In this document: piece after piece, positions 7,988 to 16,009 of the stretch
Layout of the letters: every line of letters begins with the position of its first letter
Position numbering within the stretch: the stretch's first letter is position 1
NCBI GenBank assembly: GCA_019420065.1
Contig: JAHZHX010000029.1
Location: 1 to 17,343 of the forward strand
Length of the DNA: 17,343 nt
Direction: 5' to 3'
From: Clostridiales bacterium
GTDB lineage: Bacteria; Bacillota; Clostridia; Christensenellales; Aristaeellaceae
The notes under the pieces: model-generated
Seen by the model: only the letters and a program-made list of their open reading frames with translations
What the model was told of the DNA's origin: nothing
Databases searched by the model: none
Made by a program: the position numbers and the translations under genes

Positions 7988-8919
7988 TCCGTTTTCCTCA
8001 TTTTACGCGCGCGTTTGTTGCGCGGGCGCACAAAGCACACCGCCAACAGGTTCAGCGCCATGCCGGCAAGCAGCATAAAGCCCATGCTGTACCATTTCAG
8101 CGCGGCAAAATCGATATAATCGTACATGGAATACAGGGTATAGGAAATATTGCTCACCGTGCCGCGCAGCATCCCGGTCTGATCGGCGATCAGCGCGCAC
8201 AGTCCCAATGCAGGATTGAACACAAAGCTCCACAGCATGACCCCGTTGGCGGCATAAACCTGCGTGGGGCCGTCGGCGCTGCCGATGACCACCGTGCTGC
8301 TGAACATCATGTCATAGGCGGCGCTCATCCGCGCCACATCCCTCACGATGGGCAAAAGCGTCAGAATACCAACGCCAAACACCGCCAGATAGGCCACCAC
8401 CGTGGAAGCAACCGTGCGGCGAAAGAGGGTGGAAGCCAGCATGCCCACGCTCAACGCGGCAAAGGCCGTCACGCCCAGGAACAGCAGCCCTTCCAGCACC
8501 TGGCCCAGCGTTACGCACCCCAGCAGCAGCGGCAGGCACATGGCGGGCAGCGTCGCCACAATCAGCAGCGCCATCAGGCCCAGGCTTTCCATCAGCTTTC
8601 CCGTCACAATGCGGAAGCTCCCGGTATTGGTGACCAGCAAAAGCTCCAGCGTTTGCCGTTCGCGCTCGCCCGAAATGCTCCCCGCCGTGAGCGCGGGCGT
8701 GACCAGCAGGATCAGCACAAACTGAAATGCCAGCATGCAGGCATAGCCCTCCAGCCCGCTGCGCATGCCGTAGATCGATACGGTCTTTCCACACAGCTGG
8801 GCAAAGGATACCCCCAGGCCAAACAGCAGCACCGCCGCGCCGTAGAGCGTCAGCAGCAGCGCCGTGCGCATGGAGCGCATGCGCCGCCGCCCCGAAAACG
8901 CCAAAATGGGGTTAATCAT
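7984..8919 (-). CDS. ABC-2 type transporter permease
   Basis: This 311-aa integral membrane protein has six membrane segments, at roughly 19-38, 58-80, 108-135, 138-163, 170-191 and 277-297. Between segments 2 and 3 lies the coupling sequence SGERERQTLELLLVT (83-97), which is characteristic of ABC-2 permeases that pair with CcmA/GldA/NatA-type ATPases. An extracytoplasmic loop of about 85 residues lies before the last segment. It forms a transporter with the ATPase encoded immediately upstream; the two genes overlap by 8 nt. Its own stop overlaps the next start as ATGA. Direction is probably export, but the substrate is unknown. Confidence 0.93.
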   Translation of the reverse strand: MINPILAFSGRRRMRSMRTALLLTLYGAAVLLFGLGVSFAQLCGKTVSIYGMRSGLEGYACMLAFQFVLILLVTPALTAGSISGERERQTLELLLVTNTGSFRIVTGKLMESLGLMALLIVATLPAMCLPLLLGCVTLGQVLEGLLFLGVTAFAALSVGMLASTLFRRTVASTVVAYLAVFGVGILTLLPIVRDVARMSAAYDMMFSSTVVIGSADGPTQVYAANGVMLWSFVFNPALGLCALIADQTGMLRGTVSNISYTLYSMYDYIDFAALKWYSMGFMLLAGMALNLLAVCFVRPRNKRARKMRKTE

Positions 8920-9850
8920 CGCGCGTCACCTCCATAAATACCTTTTCCAGGTTCATGGGCGCGCGGTGGAAATCAATCACCTGCACACCGCGCTGCATCA
9001 GCTGCCGCAGCGCCTCCGCCGCCCCGTTATCGTCGCCCTCATAGGCCACGTTCAGCTGCGCGCCGTCGCCGCGCTCGATGGCCACCACGCCCGGGATCTG
9101 CTTGAGCACCGTTGCCGCGGTCTGGACGCCCTCCTCCGCCTTTTCGGGCAGCAGGGTAATCTGCAGCGGCGCTTTGCCCTGCATCTTGCGCGAAAGCGCC
9201 TCCACCGCGCCGGAAAACACCAGCCTGCCATGGTCAAGGATCGTCAGCGAATCGCATATTTCTGACAATTCCGGAAGAATATGGGAAGAAACCATCACCG
9301 TTTTGCCCATTTCCTTGAGCGTACGCAGGATACCCTTCATCTCCGCGCGGGCACGGGGATCCATGCCCGAGGCCGGTTCGTCCAGGATCAGCAGCTTGGG
9401 ATCATGGATCAGCGCATGCGCCAGGCACAGCCGCTGCTTCATGCCGCGCGAAAGCACATCCACATAGCTGTCACGCTTGTCGGTCAGGTTGACCAGCGCC
9501 AGCAGCTGATCGATCATGCGCACACGCTCCCGATAAGACACGCCGTAGCAGCGGGCATAAAAATCCAGATACTCCCAGCTTTTCAGATTGTCATACACGC
9601 CGAAAAAATCAGGCATGTAGCCGACCAGCTCGCGCACGCGGCGGGGCGAATGGCGCACATCCACGCCGTCGATCCGGGCCGTGCCCGAAGTAGCGGGCAG
9701 AAGGGTGGCCAGGATGCGCATCGTGGTGGTCTTGCCCGCCCCGTTGGGGCCGACAAAGCCATGCAGCTCGCCGTCATCCATGCTCAGCGACAGATGATCC
9801 AGCGCCGTGAACCTGCCGTATTCACGGGTCAGCTCAATGATCTCAAGCAT
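8912..9850 (-). CDS. ABC transporter ATP-binding protein (CcmA/GldA type)
   Basis: The 312-aa ATPase shows Walker A GPNGAGKT (34-41), the signature LSRGMKQR (133-140), Walker B LLILDE (153-158, with D157 and E158), the D-loop SGMDP (161-165) and the switch His190 in VSSHIL. A C-terminal extension of about 100 residues, typical of this subfamily, follows. The Q-loop is unusual: the segment reads GYMPDFFGVYDNL, with Asp81 where most ABC ATPases have Gln. I have seen this variant in ABC-2 partners of Bacillota, so it is probably a subfamily trait and not damage. The ATG at 9850 directly follows the stop of the 841-aa gene without a gap and has GGAAGG/GGTGA sequences upstream as ribosome site. 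It pairs with the permease encoded next. Confidence 0.95.
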   Translation of the reverse strand: MLEIIELTREYGRFTALDHLSLSMDDGELHGFVGPNGAGKTTTMRILATLLPATSGTARIDGVDVRHSPRRVRELVGYMPDFFGVYDNLKSWEYLDFYARCYGVSYRERVRMIDQLLALVNLTDKRDSYVDVLSRGMKQRLCLAHALIHDPKLLILDEPASGMDPRARAEMKGILRTLKEMGKTVMVSSHILPELSEICDSLTILDHGRLVFSGAVEALSRKMQGKAPLQITLLPEKAEEGVQTAATVLKQIPGVVAIERGDGAQLNVAYEGDDNGAAEALRQLMQRGVQVIDFHRAPMNLEKVFMEVTRDD

Positions 9851-12376
9851 TTACTTCACCTTCCCTTCCAGCGTCAGCGCGGGATTATACAGTTCGCTGT
9901 TATCCACTCCGCGCTGTGTAAAGCGGATGAAGAGCTGTCCCTGCGCATTCAAATACCGCTGCATGCTTTCCCCGTCAAATACGATGGGGAACGCGGTATA
10001 CTGCGCCTCCTCCCATTGCGCGTTCCCCGCGTTATACAGCCATATGCGCGGCAGCGTGCCGTAATTTTCGCAGTTGAAGGTCACGCGGCTCAGCTCGATC
10101 CGCTCCATGTCCAGCCCGGTATCCGCGGACAGGTCAAAGCAGATCATCGGCTCCTCGCGCAAAGAATAGTAGCTGTAATCATCGGCCTTCACGCCGTTGG
10201 ACATGGGACGATTCTTCACATCCAGCGTGGCGCCATACAAGGGCACCATGCCGCGCGTCAATCTCACCAAACCGCTCTGGCTGACGGCCTGATAGCGCAT
10301 TTCCACATCCAGCACGCCGCAGCCCGTCACGCGTTCCACGCGCTCCCCGTTGATGGTGATCGCCGCCGGCTCGGTTCCTTCGGTCAGGGCCATATAATGG
10401 AAAAAGGCGCTCGCATCCGGATTGCGCATGGCGCTTTGCAGAAGACTGCGTTCAAAGCCGCGGCGCACGATCTCCTCATTGCTCAGATTTTCCTGAGCAT
10501 TCTCGTCGGAAAAGGCGCTGTTCATCAGCTCGTACACGCTGATATAACGGCTGCCGGCGTTTTCGATCAGTTCGCCGTCATGCCAGACGCTCTCCCCGGA
10601 GGCGTCCGGCTTTTTGTCCGTTTCCTTCGTCCGCACAATGGCAAATTCCGCCGTTTGCCCGGGCCGAAGCGCGGGGATGGTGCAAAAGCCGCAGTCATTG
10701 ACAAAGGCATAGCCGGGCAGCAGCGTAAGCTCCGACGCATTGCGCACCTCGCCATGCAGGCCGTCCTCCTCCCACCATACGGTAGCGGAAACCGCAACGC
10801 TGGACTGTTCGCCGGGCGCGATCAGCAGCGTTTGCACATCCCAGGCGCTGGCCGCGGGCAGCGTCAGCGACGGCTGTCTGCCCTGCGAGTAGATGTAGCG
10901 CAGCTTCTTCTCCTGCTCCAGCGTCTCCTCATCGGTATAATAATTCATATATTCGCTGGCGGTATAGATCCGGCTGCCATCCTGCGCGCTGATCGTCAGC
11001 GGCCGGTTGGAGGCGGAAGCGACGCCTGCCATGGTCATGCTGTCGGTATAGCCGTTTTTATCCACCGTGATCACCGTATAAGCAGCCAGCGCAGGACGGT
11101 TCAGCGTCATTCCGCGGCTCATCAGCATCAGCGCCCCGGCGCTGCACAACGACAGCACAGGCACCGTGACCCACATCCATTCGCGTTTGTCCAGCTTTTT
11201 GAGGATCACATAGCTGCCTACGCCCGTCATGAGAATAAACAGCGCGATCACCAGCACGGCATACAGCATATGGCTGTCGTTTTCCAGCTCCATCCTGCGC
11301 AGAATGTAGTTGTCCGGATACCAGTTGTCCTTGTTGTAATAGTTGTTCAGCTCGTTCATGACGCGCTGATACAGAACGCTGTCGGCGCTGAGCAGCATCC
11401 GCTGCCAGAAGCCCGCCATGCCGCTCCAGCTGCTCAGCGGCTTTTCCGAAAGCGAAAACGCCGTGGTATAGATTACGCCGTTGCCCACGGGGCAGCGGTC
11501 GATAAGCACCTCATCCCCCAGCGTGACCAGCGCCCCGCTGCCGCCGCGCAGGGTAGAAAGCAACACGTCGCCCTGCACCCTTGCCGTGGCGTTCATCGCA
11601 AACCGCGTGCCGGACAAATAATCCCAAAGCGCCTGATCCACGCCCTGCGCCTGATGCGGAGCGGCGGCCATTACGCCCGTCAGCGCCGAAAAGCCCCGGC
11701 CCGCGGCAATGCCTGCCGCGCCGCCGCCCACAATGACGATGCCGCCGCCCTCGATCCACGCCCGCAGCGCCTGCCGCTGCCCGTCCGTCAATGCGCTCAC
11801 ATCCACCCCGTCTACCGCAAGGATGCGAAACGCGCCGAGCATTTCCGCGTTATCCGGAAAGGTTTCCGCCGTCAGGCCGACCGTCTGCCACACGTCCCCG
11901 CGCAAAAGCGCGTCGTTGGTGGTATTGATGTTCATATAGCTTAGCGCCTGCGCGTCGGCGGACAAAACGCCCACCAGCAGCGTAGCCGGGGAAACGATGC
12001 GCTGCGGCTTGACCTCGCACTGCGCAACGGTTTTTCCGTTTTTCAGGACTTCGACCGTAAAGGAAGACTGCTTGTAATTGACCGTCAGCGGCATGGTCAG
12101 TTCCACCCTGGCGCCGCCTGCCAGCGTGAGCGGATACTCGTAACGATCATATTCCCGTTCGGTACGGTTCACGTTTACCGCCACGACAAGCTCGGCGTCT
12201 TCGCCGCCGTTTTCCAGCGTCACGCGCAGCGGCATGGCCGATAAATAGGTAATTACCCCGTCATAGCCGAAGCTGGCGCTGATCTGGAGCTCCGCCTCGC
12301 CAAACGCGGCGGGCAGCAGACAGCTAAGGCCCATCAGAACGGCGATTGCCGCCGCAAGCATTTTCTGCAAACGCAT
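9851..12376 (-). CDS. Secreted, membrane-anchored protein with amidotransferase-like domain (unknown function)
   Basis: I do not recognise a named family with certainty. The 841-aa product has a signal peptide (1-26, likely cut after AAFG; the Cys at 19 does not sit in a good lipobox). A beta-rich domain (about 30-125) follows, then an amidotransferase/Rossmann-like domain (about 130-310) with AWIEGGGIVIVGGG at 206-219, and two membrane segments (about 370-392 and 401-420) joined by a short basic loop KKLDKREW. A beta-rich C-terminal half of about 420 residues ends the protein. The charge pattern puts the loop inside and both large parts outside the cell. The GGG-rich domain resembles the matching segment of the double-VWA protein in the same operon. 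It is the first gene of the cluster, with an excellent ribosome site (GGGAGGAAAATC before the ATG at 12376), and ends exactly where the ABC ATPase starts. It may present or receive what the transporter moves. Confidence 0.8.
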   Translation of the reverse strand: MRLQKMLAAAIAVLMGLSCLLPAAFGEAELQISASFGYDGVITYLSAMPLRVTLENGGEDAELVVAVNVNRTEREYDRYEYPLTLAGGARVELTMPLTVNYKQSSFTVEVLKNGKTVAQCEVKPQRIVSPATLLVGVLSADAQALSYMNINTTNDALLRGDVWQTVGLTAETFPDNAEMLGAFRILAVDGVDVSALTDGQRQALRAWIEGGGIVIVGGGAAGIAAGRGFSALTGVMAAAPHQAQGVDQALWDYLSGTRFAMNATARVQGDVLLSTLRGGSGALVTLGDEVLIDRCPVGNGVIYTTAFSLSEKPLSSWSGMAGFWQRMLLSADSVLYQRVMNELNNYYNKDNWYPDNYILRRMELENDSHMLYAVLVIALFILMTGVGSYVILKKLDKREWMWVTVPVLSLCSAGALMLMSRGMTLNRPALAAYTVITVDKNGYTDSMTMAGVASASNRPLTISAQDGSRIYTASEYMNYYTDEETLEQEKKLRYIYSQGRQPSLTLPAASAWDVQTLLIAPGEQSSVAVSATVWWEEDGLHGEVRNASELTLLPGYAFVNDCGFCTIPALRPGQTAEFAIVRTKETDKKPDASGESVWHDGELIENAGSRYISVYELMNSAFSDENAQENLSNEEIVRRGFERSLLQSAMRNPDASAFFHYMALTEGTEPAAITINGERVERVTGCGVLDVEMRYQAVSQSGLVRLTRGMVPLYGATLDVKNRPMSNGVKADDYSYYSLREEPMICFDLSADTGLDMERIELSRVTFNCENYGTLPRIWLYNAGNAQWEEAQYTAFPIVFDGESMQRYLNAQGQLFIRFTQRGVDNSELYNPALTLEGKVK

Positions 12377-12465
12377 GATTTTCCTCCCTTGGCGCTTTCT
12401 TACGGTATTTAGACGATCACAGCCGCCATTTTGTTCCCAAACCGTTAAAAATCAATGAAGTTTTT
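12377..12465 (-). promoter_or_regulatory. Leader and possible weak promoter of the eight-gene cluster
   Basis: These 89 nt separate the MATE stop from the first gene of the cluster. A possible but weak promoter is TTGATT (12455-12450), a 16-nt spacer and CAAAAT (12433-12428). I see no strong alternative. There is no hairpin followed by a T-run after the MATE stop, so read-through from the MATE promoter into the cluster is possible. The ribosome site GGAGG lies 6-10 nt before the ATG at 12376. Confidence 0.3.
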
Positions 12466-13851
12466 TTACAAATTATGGGTAATGTTTTTCAGCCATTTGC
12501 CGTGCCTGTAATGCGCTATCACCACCGGCATTTTTACAAATTCATCCAGGCACAGCACAAAATAGACCCACATTTCCGGGATTTTGAACACAAACGCGCA
12601 CAAAAGCCCCATCGGCACGGCATACAGCCACATGGCGCAGATATCGCACCTGAGGCCAAATTTCACATCGCCTCCGGCGCGGAAGATGCCGCAGATCAGC
12701 ATCGTGTTGACCGACTGCCCCAGCACATAGTAGGAATTGATATAAAGCATGATGTTCAGCTCACGCTGCACCGTATCCGTCACCGTTACGTAATAATGCA
12801 TAAAACGCATGACCAGCGGACGGCAGCAGAAAATCAGCACCCCGCCGACCAGCGCCGTCAGCACGCTGAGAACGGCAAACCGGCGCGCATAGACCCGCGC
12901 CTGCGCCAGACGGTTATCCCCCATCGTTTTGCCCAGGATGATCGCCGCGCTGGACGACACGCCAAAGCATACCACCGTACCCAGCGTGCGCACCACCGCG
13001 GCCACCGAATTGGCCGCCACAATGTTGCTGCTCAAGTGTCCCAAAATGACCGAATATACGCTGAATGCCAGGCCCCAGATCATATCATTGGCTGCCGCCG
13101 GTACGGAATAGCGCACAAAATCGCGCGTCAAACTGCCGCCGCGCGCCAGCAGATCGCACAGACGCAAGCGAATGATCCGGCACAGCCGCGCGTCAAGCAG
13201 ACAGGCCGCCGCCTCCAGCAATCGGGTGATCGACGTAGCCAGCGCGACGCCCACGATCCCCAGCTTCGGAAACGGCCCGATCCCGAAAATAAAGCAGGCA
13301 TTGAGCAAAACGTTCATTCCCACGGCGCTGCAATGAATGGCCGCGCTGAGCTTGACGCGCTCCACGCTGCGCATCACGCTCAGATATACCGTGGCAAAGC
13401 CGCCCAGCGCATAGGAGGCGCTGACCGCGCGCAGATAATCCTTGCCCGCGTCAATCAGCGCGGCGTCGTTTGTAAAAATGCGCATGATATACTGGGGAAC
13501 AGCGGCCGCCGCCAGCGTAAACAGGCAGGCAATAAGCAGCGTGACCTTCAGCGACAGGCCCATCACCCGCTCGACCGCGCGGCAGTCGCCCTTGCCCCAA
13601 TACTGGGCGGACAGCACCGACGCGCCCGAGGAAATACCGAAAAGCAGCATTTGCAGCACAAAGGCCACCTGTCCGGCCAGCGACGAGGCCGCCATCGCGT
13701 TCTGCCCGACAAAGGAGAGCATGATTACGTCGGCGGAGCTGACGGCGGCATCCATAAAATTCTGCAAAGCAATGGGCGCTGTCACCGCCAGCGCGTACCG
13801 GTAAAAAGCCTTTTTTTCCGCGCGGCTGCCCAGGGAAAGCGTTGTGTCCAT
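12466..13851 (-). CDS. MATE family efflux transporter
   Basis: The 461-aa protein is an integral membrane transporter with about twelve hydrophobic segments in two similar halves, the normal size for MATE exporters, which move cationic drugs, toxins or metabolites out of the cell using a Na+ or H+ gradient. Typical sequence is present: PIALQNFMDAAVSSADVIML near the N-terminus, SAQYWGKGD in the first half, and GMNVLLNACFIFG mid-protein. I chose the ATG at 13851, not the in-frame ATG at 13920. The latter lies inside the -35 box of the promoter at 13892-13920, whereas 13851 has GGAAGG about 8-13 nt upstream and gives the usual N-terminus. It is preceded by the terminator of the two-component operon and followed by the eight-gene cluster. 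The substrate cannot be told from sequence. Confidence 0.92.
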   Translation of the reverse strand: MDTTLSLGSRAEKKAFYRYALAVTAPIALQNFMDAAVSSADVIMLSFVGQNAMAASSLAGQVAFVLQMLLFGISSGASVLSAQYWGKGDCRAVERVMGLSLKVTLLIACLFTLAAAAVPQYIMRIFTNDAALIDAGKDYLRAVSASYALGGFATVYLSVMRSVERVKLSAAIHCSAVGMNVLLNACFIFGIGPFPKLGIVGVALATSITRLLEAAACLLDARLCRIIRLRLCDLLARGGSLTRDFVRYSVPAAANDMIWGLAFSVYSVILGHLSSNIVAANSVAAVVRTLGTVVCFGVSSSAAIILGKTMGDNRLAQARVYARRFAVLSVLTALVGGVLIFCCRPLVMRFMHYYVTVTDTVQRELNIMLYINSYYVLGQSVNTMLICGIFRAGGDVKFGLRCDICAMWLYAVPMGLLCAFVFKIPEMWVYFVLCLDEFVKMPVVIAHYRHGKWLKNITHNL

Positions 13852-13871
13852 TCGTATCTTCCTTCCGGCTT

Positions 13872-13882
13872 CAATAATATTG
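13872..13882. promoter_or_regulatory. Small palindrome in the MATE leader, possible operator
   Basis: CAATAATATTG is a perfect inverted repeat (5-nt arms, 1-nt centre) lying just after the expected transcription start of the MATE gene, between the -10 box and the ribosome site. A repressor bound here would block transcription, as is usual for drug-exporter genes. It is short and AT-rich, so chance is a real alternative. Confidence 0.3.
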
Positions 13883-13891
13883 CAACGCCCT

Positions 13892-13920
13892 ATTATTCCA
13901 TGCTTTCCCCGGCCTGTCAA
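13892..13920 (-). promoter_or_regulatory. Promoter of the MATE gene
   Basis: Reading the minus strand, TTGACA (13920-13915), a 17-nt spacer and AATAAT (13897-13892) form a near-perfect housekeeping promoter. Transcription would start near 13885 and give a leader of about 35 nt. The -35 box sits only 2 nt past the T-run of the upstream terminator. Confidence 0.8.
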
Positions 13921-13922
13921 AT

Positions 13923-13956
13923 AAAAAACGAACGCCCTTCCAGGCGTTCATTTTTT
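13923..13956 (-). terminator. Hairpin terminator after the two-component operon
   Basis: The minus strand reads GAACGCC (13949-13943), a 6-nt loop, GGCGTTC (13936-13930), then a run of six T. A matching A-run precedes the stem, so the element could also stop transcripts on the other strand. It begins at the stop codon of the sensor kinase (13957-13955) and ends the two-component transcript before the MATE promoter. Confidence 0.9.
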
Positions 13957-15229
13957 ACAGATGGATCAGCACCCGCGCCGTAAACTGCCCCGGCCGTTCG
14001 GTATCCAGGAAGAGCATGCCTTGGTGCGATTCCGTGATTTCGCGCACCACCTTCAGCCCGATGCCGTGCAGGTCCGGCTGCGCCTTGGTGGTATTGAGCG
14101 CCGGATTGCCGCGCAGCTTGGCCGCGTCGGCGCTGTTGACCACTTCGATGCAAAGATAATCGCGCGCCGGATAAATGCGCGCATGCACAAAGGGCTGCCG
14201 GCAGCCGACCGCCGCTTCAATGGCGTTGTTCAGCAGGTTGCCCAACAGCGAAGAAACCTCCGCGTCGCTGAGCGGCAGCCGTTCCGTCAGCACCAGGTCG
14301 GCGCTCAGCGCAATGCCCCGCTCCCGGCATATCGTTTCCTTCTGATGAAATATCGCGTCCACCAACAAATTACCGCTGCTGGCGCTTCCTTCCACGCTTG
14401 GAGGCGCGCTTACCATTTCGTCGATCAGCGCCTTGGCCTGTGCCGTTTCGCCCCGGTCCAGCAGCGCGGACATGGTCGAAAGATGATTCAGCGTTTCATG
14501 GCGGTAGCGCCGCAATTCGCTTTCGGCGCTGCTTGCCTGCCTGGCCATACTGGCAGCTCCCTCGCTGCTCTGCTCAATGGAGAGGCGTACCAGGTCGCGT
14601 TCATGGCTGTATATCAGTTTGGCGCACAGATGCTCCACGGTCAGCACGATCGCCACCATGCCCACGGAATACAGCGCCGCGGAAACCATTTTTTCCGCTC
14701 CCCGCTCGTTCAGCATCTGATAATAGGCATAGCCAATGCCAATGAGCGACACGCACATCAGCGATCCCCAGCAAACCGCGGGGACTCTGCGCCCGGTCGT
14801 CACCGCATGGCGCGCCAGGAAAACGGCAGACAGCATCGCAAACAGCTGGAACAGCGCATACCCTGTCCCCGGAAGCTGCCGCAGGGCAAGCGGCAGACAC
14901 TGGTTGACCAGCCCCGCCACCTTGCCCAGATGAAAGGTGACGCAGCTGTATACCGACACCATGGCCGTTTTCCACATAAAGGAGCCTTGCAGCGCGGAAG
15001 CGCCGTAAACGCAGCCCCAACATACGAACAGCAGCATATAAACGCCGTAATTGGGGAAAAAAGCTTCCTGCAAAAGAATACAGCCCATGCCGCCAGACAG
15101 ACAGAGCGCCCCTTTGGCCACGCATGCCGCCAGCCCCGCGCGCGGCCGGTACGCATGCGTCAGCGCGGCAAACATCCACAAAAAAATCAATAGATCATTG
15201 ATATGCGCCGCGTTCAGCACCTCAATCAT
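13955..15229 (-). CDS. AgrC-like sensor histidine kinase (GHKL family)
   Basis: The 424-aa kinase has a multi-pass membrane sensor region of about six segments (roughly residues 10-205), a linker helix and a dimerisation segment with the phospho-acceptor His244 in RYRHETLNHL (241-250). A GHKL ATPase domain follows, with the N-box LLGNLLNNAIEAA (328-340; N331, N335) and the G-box HGIGL (388-392). This is the layout of AgrC/ComD-type kinases that sense peptides or other membrane signals. It overlaps the response regulator gene by 8 nt (ATG at 15229, GAGGGTG ribosome site), so the two are made together. No AgrD-like precursor or AgrB-like protease gene is visible nearby. The signal is therefore unknown, and quorum sensing should not be assumed. 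Confidence 0.92.
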   Translation of the reverse strand: MIEVLNAAHINDLLIFLWMFAALTHAYRPRAGLAACVAKGALCLSGGMGCILLQEAFFPNYGVYMLLFVCWGCVYGASALQGSFMWKTAMVSVYSCVTFHLGKVAGLVNQCLPLALRQLPGTGYALFQLFAMLSAVFLARHAVTTGRRVPAVCWGSLMCVSLIGIGYAYYQMLNERGAEKMVSAALYSVGMVAIVLTVEHLCAKLIYSHERDLVRLSIEQSSEGAASMARQASSAESELRRYRHETLNHLSTMSALLDRGETAQAKALIDEMVSAPPSVEGSASSGNLLVDAIFHQKETICRERGIALSADLVLTERLPLSDAEVSSLLGNLLNNAIEAAVGCRQPFVHARIYPARDYLCIEVVNSADAAKLRGNPALNTTKAQPDLHGIGLKVVREITESHQGMLFLDTERPGQFTARVLIHL

Positions 15230-15923
15230 GAAACATCACCCTCTTAAACGCTTCTTTTGCTTCCGCCAGCCTGAAGCGGCTCACCGGCAGCCTGGTTCCG
15301 TCCGCCAGCACAGCGTCCGCGCCGCTGATGCTGTAAATCGCCTGCAAATTGACCAGATAGCATCGATGAATGCGAAAAAACCCCCGCGGAAGCAGCTGCT
15401 CCTCAAAAAAGGCCATCGTCGAGCGCACCGGATACTGCCGCTGTGAAAGCACGACCTGCTGCGTCTTGTCGCTGCTCTCCACATACAGGATGCTTGAAAC
15501 CGGCACCCGCAGCAGCATGCCCTCCGACTGAAAGGCCAGCGTGCTCTGCGCATCCGTCCGCAGCCGCTCGCACAGTGCGTGAATGGCCTCCGGCAATTCC
15601 TGCGTCAGACAGGATTTGCGCACAAAGCGCAGCGGCTGCGTGCGGATGGCCTCAAAAACGCGGTTTTCAATGCCGGTGATAAACACGATGGGCGCGATGC
15701 TTCCCGTTGCGCGGATGCGCGCGGCCAGCGTCAGGCCATCCACCCCCGGCATGGAAATATCCAGCAAATATGCGTCAAATGCCATCGAGGGCATGGAAAT
15801 CGCGTTGTGATAGACCATTACTGTTCCGTCCAGCCGCTCCTTTTTCAGCAGCCGCTCTACTTGTATCCTGATATTCTCCAACTGCGCCTGTTCGTCATCC
15901 AACAGTGCAATTTTATAGCTCAT
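15222..15923 (-). CDS. LytTR family response regulator
   Basis: The 233-aa regulator has a receiver domain (1-120) with acidic pocket D9-D10, phospho-acceptor D55 in YLLDISMPGVDG, Thr83 and K103. A LytTR DNA-binding domain follows (about 130-230), with the typical FFRIHRCYLVNL (182-193). Phosphorylated LytTR regulators bind paired direct repeats upstream of target promoters. I chose the ATG at 15923 (MSYKIALLDDE). The in-frame ATG at 15965 falls at or before the expected transcription start and has no ribosome site; 15923 has an AAAGG about 12 nt upstream. The gene is read from the consensus promoter at 15968-15997 and is followed by its kinase. Likely targets include its own promoter and perhaps the divergent GH3 gene. 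Confidence 0.93.
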   Translation of the reverse strand: MSYKIALLDDEQAQLENIRIQVERLLKKERLDGTVMVYHNAISMPSMAFDAYLLDISMPGVDGLTLAARIRATGSIAPIVFITGIENRVFEAIRTQPLRFVRKSCLTQELPEAIHALCERLRTDAQSTLAFQSEGMLLRVPVSSILYVESSDKTQQVVLSQRQYPVRSTMAFFEEQLLPRGFFRIHRCYLVNLQAIYSISGADAVLADGTRLPVSRFRLAEAKEAFKRVMFHD

Positions 15924-15967
15924 TTGTGCCGCCGACCTTTCGCCGCATTCCGCCGTTGTTACCATTG

Positions 15968-15997
15968 ATTATAAGATAGTCCGGCAGCCATTGTCAA
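15968..15997 (-). promoter_or_regulatory. Promoter of the two-component operon
   Basis: The minus strand shows TTGACA (15997-15992), an 18-nt spacer and TATAAT (15973-15968), both boxes at full consensus. Transcription should start near 15961, about 38 nt before the chosen start codon. A 15-nt palindrome overlaps the -35 box. Confidence 0.85.
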
Positions 15998-16009
15998 ACG
16001 CCGCGTTTG
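15995..16009. promoter_or_regulatory. 15-nt perfect palindrome over the -35 box, candidate operator
   Basis: CAAACGCCGCGTTTG is a perfect inverted repeat with 7-nt arms around a single C. It covers half of the -35 box of the two-component promoter. A dimeric regulator bound here would compete with RNA polymerase. Which protein binds is unknown; a LytTR protein would be expected to use direct repeats instead, so a second regulator is possible. Confidence 0.5.

Noticed and set aside
12401..12465. Possible terminator between the MATE gene and the cluster
   Set aside because: Only AT-only or widely separated 5-nt pairings (ACGGT/ACCGT) are present, with no GC stem next to a T-run.
13852..13920. 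N-terminal extension of the MATE protein from the ATG at 13920
   Set aside because: This ATG lies within the promoter -35 box and has no ribosome site; the ATG at 13851 does.
15924..15965. N-terminal extension of the response regulator from the ATG at 15965
   Set aside because: It lies at or before the expected transcription start and adds residues not found before a receiver domain.
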